In this document: one piece after another, positions 15,647 through 20,975 of the stretch | Numbering within the stretch: position 1 is the stretch's first letter | Layout of the letters: each line of letters begins with the position of its first letter | NCBI GenBank assembly: GCA_031551515.1 | Contig: JAVBNL010000079.1 | Coordinates: 1 to 20,975, forward strand | DNA: 20,975 nt | Reading direction: 5' to 3' | Source: FLUQ01 sp031551515 | GTDB lineage: Bacteria; Desulfobacterota; Desulfovibrionia; Desulfovibrionales; Desulfovibrionaceae | Position numbers and translations under genes: made by a program | The notes under the pieces: model-generated | What the model was told of the DNA's origin: nothing | The model's input: only the letters and a program-made list of their open reading frames with translations | Database searches by the model: none

Positions 15647-15693
15647 GAGGTCGTCCTCGTGAAATGGCCATCCGGCGGCGGGGTCGTCCCCGC
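15647..15693 (-). ncRNA. Guanidine-II (mini-ykkC) riboswitch
   Basis: The minus-strand leader of gdx contains two GC-rich hairpins, each capped by ACGA: gcgggg-ACGA-ccccgc (complement of 15678-15693) and gagg-ACGA-cctc (complement of 15647-15658). About 19 nt separate them. The Shine-Dalgarno AAGGAG (15635-15640) follows 6 nt after the second. Two stem-loops with ACGR tetraloops are the defining feature of guanidine-II riboswitches, in which guanidinium brings the two loops together and frees the ribosome binding site. With gdx directly downstream, the call is strong even without a covariance search. Confidence 0.93.
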
Positions 15694-15708
15694 TTTTTTT
15701 CATATATG

Positions 15709-15738
15709 CCGCCCGGTTCGCTTTGGCAAGCCGGGCGG
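15709..15738. repeat. GC-rich hairpin between gdx leader and the plus-strand cassette
   Basis: Arms ccgcccgg (15709-15716) and ccgggcgg (15731-15738) form an 8-bp stem with a 14-nt loop. It is located upstream of the guanidine-II riboswitch, in the 306-bp gap between gdx and the cassette. No T run follows on either strand. It could belong to the 5' leader of gdx or insulate the two divergent units; nothing in its sequence fixes the role. Confidence 0.4.
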
Positions 15739-15935
15739 GCGCCTGGCCGGACCCATGAAAGACGCATTGCTTTAGTTGACGATTTGTATACAGTACGCGC
15801 TTTGAAACGGTTTTTCGCTACCGGGGGTGGGGGCAAATTTCCTCCAACAATGACAGGGGCAAACCCAGATGGTTTTCGGGTGAAAAGACTCGTCACGTCT
15901 ACGTATTGTATTGAATATATTGAGGAGCGATCGAT

Positions 15936-17567
15936 ATGAGCGAAGCTGTAAGCAGAAAATTGGCGAATTCCGCGTCTGAAGAATCTTTGACCAGAGCCAG
16001 GGCAAGAAGCGCACGATCCGAAGCGGCGTTCAGCGAGATTCAGGAGAACACTTTTTTTAAAGTCATCTTCTCCGACAGTTTGTCGCTTGAAGAAAAAGTC
16101 GCGGGCGTGACAAAAGCGCTGGAGTTTACCAACAGTAAAGAAGAAGACCGGGCCAGAATCAAGGAATTCGATTCGTTCAAAGAATATCTGCAATCCATTT
16201 CCGAAGAAATGTCCAAGCAGCGCATTCAGATGACCGACACGGAAGTTTTTGCCGAACTGCAACGGGTTTACGGCGATTTCAACAATGATTTGAATGAATT
16301 TATCGAACAGATAAAGCCACTTACCGATATTACGGACGCTTTGTACAAATTGCGCCAAAGCGGCGAGACCAGAAACGTGCTGGCGCAGATCAAAGCTGAT
16401 AAAGAATGGGAATTTGAAGCGGATGAGCGCAAGAAGAACTTGGCGGCCGCCATTTTGTCTCTTGAAACGCAGATTACCGACCTGACCAACGCCAACTTCA
16501 AGCTGGCTCAGGATAAGAGCTTTTTCGGCTTCGGCCAGATCAAGCCGGCTTCCAAGGCTCTGCTTTTGTCCAACGAAGCCGCCATCGTGAAATTGCAGGA
16601 GGAGGCCGGGCGGACCAAAGCGGAGCTTGAGGCTCTGAACAAAGAGATCCTGGACCGTGAATCGCTGCGCTCGCAATCGTTTGAAGCGCAAAAGCTCCGG
16701 GAATTGCTGGATCTGACCTCTGAGGAGCATACGCTGCGCCAGGCCAAGATGGTGGAATCCGCCCTCAAATTCGTGAACGAAGGGAAAGAGCGCTTTGGGG
16801 CCATCAGGACGCACCTTGACAAGATGGTCAAGCAAATCGAAGGGCTGGGCGACAACAACGGCAACATGATTCAAATTTTCGCGGTGATGAACGAAGCCAC
16901 CAAAAAGGCGGAAGGCAGCCACCGGGAACGCAGAACGGCGCTGGAAGCGATGGATACCAGCGGCAACCTGGTTGAGAACATGAAGCATGAGGAAGAATGC
17001 CGCAATCTGGACGAGCATATCGACACGGTGGCCACCGCCACGGTGGATACCATGCAGACGTATGGCGAGCTGACTACCGAAGCCATCAAAATCAGAAACA
17101 TGCAGTCCGCGACGAAAAAGCAGGTTGAAAGCGCCAGAGCCATGCACTCGCGGGGTATCGCCTCTGTCGCGTCCCAGCTCAGCGTGGTGGTCACCGCCGT
17201 GAACTCCGCCGCCATCAACGAAGCGCAGGCCATGGCCGGCAACACCCTGGCTGAAATGGCCAAGGTCACGAACGACATCGCCAAGAATGAAGCCATCCGC
17301 ATCGCCACGGGGCGGGATGAGGTCAACTTTGAACTGGAAGCCATGCTGCAGAACCTGGCGGAATTCGGCGATACCCAGCGCGAAGCCACCGAGATCACCC
17401 GCACTGCCCTGGAAACCATGCGCGCCAACCTGGAAGAGATAGAAAAGCTGGCTAAGGACGTGCAATCGGATACCAAAGAGTTTGTGGGCGTGGCGGGCGA
17501 CGTGCTTTCAAAGAAGGCCGGCCCTGCGAAAGCCGCCCCCACCGCCACGTCTCCGTTCAAATTGTGA
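15936..17567 (+). CDS. Coiled-coil/helical cytoplasmic protein, first gene of the three-gene AAA+ cassette
   Basis: The 543-residue product is nearly all helical and highly charged, without signal peptide or membrane segment. Residues about 160-260 look like a long coiled coil (EFEADERKKNLAAAILSLETQ, KLQEEAGRTKAELEALNKEIL), interrupted near 196-200 by FFGFG. A second alanine- and methionine-rich helical stretch (about 395-515) contains SVVVTAVNSAAINEAQAMAGN. The tail (525-543) is Ala/Pro/Lys-rich and probably flexible. The second half has a faint similarity in style to TelA/toxic-anion-resistance helical proteins, but I would not assign that family. GAGGAG lies 8 nt before the ATG at 15936. 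The AAA+ gene follows after 15 nt, so it is a natural candidate for adaptor, scaffold or substrate of that ATPase. Confidence 0.8.
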   Translation: MSEAVSRKLANSASEESLTRARARSARSEAAFSEIQENTFFKVIFSDSLSLEEKVAGVTKALEFTNSKEEDRARIKEFDSFKEYLQSISEEMSKQRIQMTDTEVFAELQRVYGDFNNDLNEFIEQIKPLTDITDALYKLRQSGETRNVLAQIKADKEWEFEADERKKNLAAAILSLETQITDLTNANFKLAQDKSFFGFGQIKPASKALLLSNEAAIVKLQEEAGRTKAELEALNKEILDRESLRSQSFEAQKLRELLDLTSEEHTLRQAKMVESALKFVNEGKERFGAIRTHLDKMVKQIEGLGDNNGNMIQIFAVMNEATKKAEGSHRERRTALEAMDTSGNLVENMKHEEECRNLDEHIDTVATATVDTMQTYGELTTEAIKIRNMQSATKKQVESARAMHSRGIASVASQLSVVVTAVNSAAINEAQAMAGNTLAEMAKVTNDIAKNEAIRIATGRDEVNFELEAMLQNLAEFGDTQREATEITRTALETMRANLEEIEKLAKDVQSDTKEFVGVAGDVLSKKAGPAKAAPTATSPFKL

Positions 17568-17582
17568 TACAGGGTACCTGGC

Positions 17583-19712
17583 ATGCATTTAATACGCGGC
17601 AGCGAGTACCTGGCCAGCTTTTCAAATTTCAAACTGGTGGGGCGGGAGCATGATCTCGAGCGGATCTCTTCCATCCTGATCAGAAAATCATCCAATTCCC
17701 TGTTGTTGACGGGGCCAGCCGGCGTGGGCACGTCCGCGTTGGTGCTCGGGTTGCAGGCGGCGAAAGATTTTTCGGATACGCCTTTTGACATACTGGTCAA
17801 AAAACTGTTTTGGCTGGACACTGATTCGCTGTTCTGCTGCGGAGACGGCCGCAAGATAAACGACGATTTTCAGCGGATGCTGAAACAACTGGATCAGACC
17901 CCTGAATCGGTCCTTGTGATCGATGACGCGTTCAATTTTATCGAAGGGGCGCAGAGCACCGGGAACCCTCATTTCATCAATGCCCTGAATAATGTCGATA
18001 AGTCCAACGGCTTTCAGGTCATTCTTGAGGTGCGGGACGAGCAGCTGACCACGGTGTTCAAGTGGAACCCGGCCATTTCCGAACTGTACACCCTCTATGA
18101 CGTGAAAGAACCTTCCCGCGCGGAGTTGACGCAGATAGTGACCAGCGTGGCCGACGGACTGGCTTTTTATCATCATATCGCCATTGACCCTTCCGCTGTT
18201 GACGAAGCCATCCATCTGACCAGCAAGTACAGAGAAAGCCTGGGTCTGGGCGGCGCGCAGCCGCAAAGGGCCATTTCCTTGCTGGATAGGGCTCTTGCCA
18301 GCTACCGGCAGTATACGCACAAGCATCACCCCAAAATCGCCGAACTCACGCGGCAGATCGCCGCCGCGCCGGATGCGGAAACAAAGACTGAGCTGCAAGC
18401 CCATCTGGCCCAATGGACAGCGGACTGGGAAGCCTTGAAGGCGGAAATCGGCAAGGCCTGCCTGCATCAACGCGACGGCGAGGCTTTGCGCTTTAAATTG
18501 CAGGACGAGCTGGCGGTTTTGCTTGAAGAGGAAAAGAACAAAGAGACTGAAGAGCCTTCAACGGTCAAAACTTTTGCCCAATTGACCGCCAACGGCTTTG
18601 ATTCGCCGCAGGTCGTAAAGATAAAAGACAAAATCCGCCAGGTGGACAAAGAGATAGCCGCCAACGCCGAGCAGCACGCGAAATTGGTCTCTATCGCCAA
18701 CCAGGGCCTGATGTTGACCAGGAATGAAGTCATAACGGAATTCAGCCAGATATCGGGAATTCCCGCGACCAAGCTGGATGAAAACGAGATCGAGAACCTG
18801 ATCAACCTGGAAAAGAACCTGTTATCCAGAATCTACGGCCAGGATGACGCGGTGCGGCACGTGGCCAACTCCGTCAAGGTGTCCAAAGTGGACGCCCTGG
18901 AAGAATCGGGCCCCGCCGTGTCCTACCTGTTTTTGGGCCCCTCCGGCGTGGGCAAGACGGAGATGGCCAAAGCCATTGCCCAGTATGTTTTCGGCGACGA
19001 AAAGTCGCTGGTCCGTTTCGACATGTCCGAATACATGGAAAAGCACGCGGTGGCCAAGCTTATCGGCGCGCCTCCCGGTTATGAGGGCTTTGAAGCCGGG
19101 GGCATTCTGACCAACTCGGTCAGAAAGAAGCCGGTGGGCGTCTATTTGTTCGATGAAATAGAAAAGGCCCACCCCGACGTGTTCAATATTTTCCTGCAAA
19201 TCCTGTCCGACGGCCGGTTGACGGATAACATCGGCCGCACCGTGGATTTTTCGGACATTATCATCATTATGACCTCCAACATCGGTCAGGCCTATTATCT
19301 TGATCCGAAACTGTCGGATGAAGAGGCCAAAGAACTGGCCAGCGACGAGTTGAACAAGACCTATCGCTCCGAGTTGCTCAATCGCTTTAACGGGCGGGAG
19401 AACATCCTGCACTTCAAGCGCCTGCTGCCGGCGGTTATCGAGCGGATCATCCACCGCGAAATCGCCAAGCTGAATGAATCGTACCGGGCAAAGGGCATAG
19501 AAATAGAAGTGGCGGATGCGTGCATCTCCAATTTCTGCAAGGACCATTACGATATCGTGCGGGGGGCCAGAGGCCTGCCGGGCTATATCAAGGCCAACAT
19601 ACGGCCGATCATGGTGAACTATATTTTGAATAACCCCAATGAAAAGGGGAAGTTTGTCGCCAGCTACAACACGGAATCAAAAACGTTTGAAGTGTCCTTC
19701 TTAAAAAAATGA
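17583..19712 (+). CDS. ClpB-like two-domain AAA+ ATPase with degenerate first ring
   Basis: At 709 residues it is shorter than ClpB (about 860): no Clp N-domain, and NBD1 starts at about residue 17 (KLVGREHDLERI). In NBD1, Walker A is GPAGVGTS (44-51) with Thr50 in place of the lysine; Walker B is VLVIDD (Asp instead of Glu); the arginine-finger position carries SELYTLY; and the KYRG pore loop is replaced by CCGDGRK. A short charged helical insert (about 250-320) stands where the ClpB M-domain would be. NBD2 is intact: Walker A GPSGVGKT (452-459), pore loop GAPPGYEGFEAGG with Y500, Walker B VYLFDE (520-525), sensor 1 N566, arginine finger R601, sensor 2 GAR (R663). No ClpP-docking IGF/IGL loop is visible. 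It is likely a protein-remodelling ATPase powered by ring 2 only. The membrane-protein gene begins 1 nt after its stop. Confidence 0.88.
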   Translation: MHLIRGSEYLASFSNFKLVGREHDLERISSILIRKSSNSLLLTGPAGVGTSALVLGLQAAKDFSDTPFDILVKKLFWLDTDSLFCCGDGRKINDDFQRMLKQLDQTPESVLVIDDAFNFIEGAQSTGNPHFINALNNVDKSNGFQVILEVRDEQLTTVFKWNPAISELYTLYDVKEPSRAELTQIVTSVADGLAFYHHIAIDPSAVDEAIHLTSKYRESLGLGGAQPQRAISLLDRALASYRQYTHKHHPKIAELTRQIAAAPDAETKTELQAHLAQWTADWEALKAEIGKACLHQRDGEALRFKLQDELAVLLEEEKNKETEEPSTVKTFAQLTANGFDSPQVVKIKDKIRQVDKEIAANAEQHAKLVSIANQGLMLTRNEVITEFSQISGIPATKLDENEIENLINLEKNLLSRIYGQDDAVRHVANSVKVSKVDALEESGPAVSYLFLGPSGVGKTEMAKAIAQYVFGDEKSLVRFDMSEYMEKHAVAKLIGAPPGYEGFEAGGILTNSVRKKPVGVYLFDEIEKAHPDVFNIFLQILSDGRLTDNIGRTVDFSDIIIIMTSNIGQAYYLDPKLSDEEAKELASDELNKTYRSELLNRFNGRENILHFKRLLPAVIERIIHREIAKLNESYRAKGIEIEVADACISNFCKDHYDIVRGARGLPGYIKANIRPIMVNYILNNPNEKGKFVASYNTESKTFEVSFLKK

Positions 19713-19713
19713 G

Positions 19714-20319
19714 ATGCCCGTGGAAAGCCTTAAGCATATCATACAGATGATCGTCAGTTTCGTATCCGTTGTCTGGGACGGACTCAAGTCACCGGTTTTG
19801 TACGTGGCCGGCAAAATAGCCAGGGTCTTTGCATGGTACAAGAAGCTGTGGGTCAGGTTCACGCACAACAAGTATGAGGAATTCGTCTATAAAAGAGGCG
19901 TGGCCATGGCCGCCGTGACCATAGCGGCCGTTATCATCATACCCAGCCTGATCTGCATGATTTTGCAGGGGTCGTATTATCTGGCCACGTACAAGAAAGA
20001 GACCATTTACCTCACTCAGTCGGAAGAGATTTATCCGGACGACAATATCTGGGCCGTAAGAGGGTGCTACACCAAGAATTGCGACAGCGATTCTTCAATG
20101 TATTACCGCATCAAGCCTTCGCTGTTCCACCATATCTGGAGCATAGGGCATAACGGGAACATATTTTTTCCCGATACCGTGGGCTCAAGCGTGCCCACGG
20201 GCTTGACCCAGTGTGAGGTGATATCGTATGGAATCCGCGCGCGGATTCTGATGACCTTTCACATTTATCCCACCATCTTGAAGATAACCTGTGGGGAGCA
20301 CGGACATACATCGCAGTAG
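19714..20319 (+). CDS. Single-pass membrane protein with cysteine-containing C-terminal domain, third gene of the AAA+ cassette
   Basis: The 201-residue protein has one strong membrane helix, at about 62-90 (GVAMAAVTIAAVIIIPSLIC). The N-terminal ~60 residues contain an amphipathic/hydrophobic stretch (about 9-42) followed by a positively charged segment (YKKLWVRFTHNKYEEFVYKR) next to the helix. By the positive-inside rule the N terminus is cytoplasmic and residues 95-201 are periplasmic. That domain has four cysteines (C118, C123, C167, C193) suited to disulfides, and conserved-looking motifs NIWAVRGC, SMYYRIKPSLFHHIWS and FFPDTVG. I do not recognise the family. It starts 1 nt after the AAA+ stop, with no strong Shine-Dalgarno of its own, so it depends on coupled translation. 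It may anchor the ATPase at the inner membrane or pass a periplasmic signal to it. Confidence 0.75.
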   Translation: MPVESLKHIIQMIVSFVSVVWDGLKSPVLYVAGKIARVFAWYKKLWVRFTHNKYEEFVYKRGVAMAAVTIAAVIIIPSLICMILQGSYYLATYKKETIYLTQSEEIYPDDNIWAVRGCYTKNCDSDSSMYYRIKPSLFHHIWSIGHNGNIFFPDTVGSSVPTGLTQCEVISYGIRARILMTFHIYPTILKITCGEHGHTSQ

Positions 20320-20349
20320 GGCGGGGCGGGATATCAAATAATGCATAGC

Positions 20350-20381
20350 GAAGCCGGAATCTTGAGAAAGATTCCGGCTTC
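20350..20381 (+). terminator. Probable terminator of the AAA+ cassette
   Basis: Arms gaagccggaatctt (20350-20363) and its complement (20368-20381) form a perfect 14-bp stem with loop gaga, 30 nt after the last cassette gene. The stem is strong, but the T tract is missing. It sits just ahead of the IS3 remnant and marks the end of the operon. Confidence 0.65.
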
Positions 20382-20396
20382 TGCCGTGAAATTCTG

Positions 20397-20660
20397 GTGG
20401 CGGCGGCGTGGTTAAGGCCGTCTCAGCGTGTTGAGATGGCCAGAAAAGCAGTGTCGGACGATGGCCTCAATATTCGGCAAGCATGCGTGGCTTTCAGCGT
20501 CAGCGAATGCTGTTATCGCTACGAACGCAAGCTGTCGGACGAAAACGTGCTGATAGCTGAGCTTTTGCTGGGTTTGACGCAATCGCAGCGCAACTGGGGT
20601 TTCGGCCTGTGCTTTTTGTATCTGCGAAACGTCAAAGGCCACGGCTGGAACCATATTTGA
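20397..20660 (+). pseudogene. Truncated IS3-family transposase OrfB
   Basis: The fragment covers about 87 residues. WLRPSQRVEMARKAVSDDG, then ACVAFSVSECCYRYERKLSDEN and QRNWGFGLCFLYLRNVKGHGWNH, match the N-terminal helix-turn-helix_21 region of IS3-family OrfB. After GWNH, where an intact OrfB continues with KRVYRIY, it hits a TGA and the reading falls apart in all three frames. The DDE integrase domain (about 200 residues) is absent. No OrfA or ribosome binding site is found upstream: the fragment starts within 20 nt of the cassette terminator. This is a dead remnant, probably left by a later insertion or deletion. Confidence 0.8.
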
Positions 20661-20908
20661 ATACGCTGCTGAGGAGGAATAGGCTGCCCAAAAGAAGCCG
20701 TGAAATTTGTATTGATTAGACTTGGTTGCGGCTCTGGGATAGCTGACATCTGAACTGCTGATGCTTGCTTAAGATGCTTAGTCACAGGCACGCTCCAAAT
20801 TTGATTTTATCTCTCCGGTATCATGTACAATATATAAGAATTTATCCGTAAATAAATCTTTCATTTTTTAAGTATTCTGATATGCTTTTCTCCAACGGAG
20901 ATAGGCAT
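20661..20908. other. Non-coding, AT-rich junction between two transposase remnants
   Basis: No gene is supported. The first part (20661-20780) may be decayed IS sequence; short open stretches exist but match nothing I recognise. From about 20800 the base composition turns AT-rich (aatatataag, aataaatctttcattttttaag), unlike the GC-rich surroundings, consistent with the promoter end of an insertion sequence whose transposase gene starts at 20909. Confidence 0.4.
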
Positions 20909-20975
20909 ATGAAGCTAAAATCATGGGAAGTTTCCGACGAGTTCTGGGCGATAGTCGAGCCGCTTATACCTTGTC
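20909..20975 (+). CDS. IS5-type transposase, N-terminal end (cut by window edge)
   Basis: Only 22 residues are visible: MKLKSWEVSDEFWAIVEPLI and two more. The pattern W-E-V-S-D-E-x-W-x-x-x-E-P-L-I-P is characteristic of the DUF4096 N-terminal domain of IS5-family transposases. CGGAG lies about 9 nt ahead of the ATG. Whether the gene is complete cannot be seen. It adds to the IS3 remnant as evidence that the right flank of the AAA+ cassette is a site of repeated insertion. Confidence 0.7.
   Translation, partial: MKLKSWEVSDEFWAIVEPLIPC

Noticed and set aside
15776..15804. TTGACG as -35 of a promoter for the AAA+ cassette
   Set aside because: No acceptable -10 hexamer lies 16-18 nt downstream, so the match is not convincing alone.
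15822..15880. G-rich runs in the cassette leader as a G-quadruplex or a further riboswitch
   Set aside because: Only two G5 tracts and one distant G4 tract are present, and I could not match the leader to a known aptamer.
15312..17465. A 717-codon minus-strand open frame covering gdx and running antisense through the coiled-coil gene
   Set aside because: Only the last 105 codons encode a recognisable protein (SMR transporter) with its own Shine-Dalgarno at 15635-15640. The rest is the complement of a gene with good coding character and would cross the riboswitch.
17583..19712. AAA+ protein as the T6SS ClpV or a ClpP-partner unfoldase
   Set aside because: No Clp N-domain, no visible IGF/IGL ClpP loop, and no T6SS sheath, baseplate or clpP gene in the window.
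20661..20800. Continuation of the IS3 OrfB in another frame
   Set aside because: None of the three frames restores the expected KRVYRIY continuation or any DDE motif.
1..20975. CRISPR arrays, tRNA or rRNA genes
   Set aside because: No regularly spaced direct repeats, no tRNA-like T-arm with matching cloverleaf and no rRNA segments were recognised by eye.

Overview
The window looks like part of the chromosome of a Gram-negative anaerobe, most plausibly a deltaproteobacterium of the Desulfovibrio group. That is inference from the overall flavour: a short ThiC with a compact C-terminal cysteine cluster, a PlsC-type acyltransferase with an NHxSTLE motif, and GC-rich coding with frequent GTG/TTG starts. 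No rRNA, tRNA or CRISPR was seen.

Layout. (1) 1-578: an IS200/IS605-type insertion sequence, with an intact Y1 transposase and a hairpin-rich right end. (2) 591-4538, minus strand: a tight housekeeping cluster in the order gcvT, rsmE, rarA, PlsC-like acyltransferase. (3) 4655-6397, minus: a 580-residue protein I do not recognise. (4) 6503-7363, minus: a beta-hydroxyacid dehydrogenase. (5) 7525-9004, minus: thiC behind a TPP riboswitch and an intrinsic terminator. (6) 9318-14874, plus: a complete Dpp/Opp-type peptide ABC transporter operon (binding protein, two permeases, two ATPases). (7) 14979-15693, minus: a guanidine-II (mini-ykkC) riboswitch, a gdx/sugE guanidinium exporter, and the decayed remnant of a PLP aminotransferase directly behind it. 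(8) 15936-20319, plus: a three-gene cassette of uncertain function: an all-helical/coiled-coil protein, a ClpB-like AAA+ ATPase whose first ring is degenerate and second ring intact, and a single-pass membrane protein with a cysteine-containing C-terminal domain. (9) 20397-20975: mobile-element debris (truncated IS3-family orfB) and the 5' end of an IS5-type transposase.

How the parts work together. The minus-strand genes are core metabolism and translation/replication maintenance. The thiC leader is a textbook ligand-controlled terminator. The ABC operon is self-contained and imports peptides or related small molecules. The gdx gene is controlled by two hairpins with ACGA loops just upstream of its Shine-Dalgarno sequence, so it should respond to guanidinium.

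The most interesting part is the cassette at 15936-20319. Its genes are separated by 15 nt and 1 nt, so they are almost certainly co-expressed. The AAA+ protein has lost the catalytic lysine, the arginine finger and the pore-loop aromatic of ring 1, but keeps everything needed in ring 2. It has no ClpP-docking loop that I can see and no Clp N-domain. A reasonable hypothesis is a membrane-tethered remodelling ATPase with its own coiled-coil partner. Its position between a pseudogene/exporter locus and transposase remnants suggests an accessory island.
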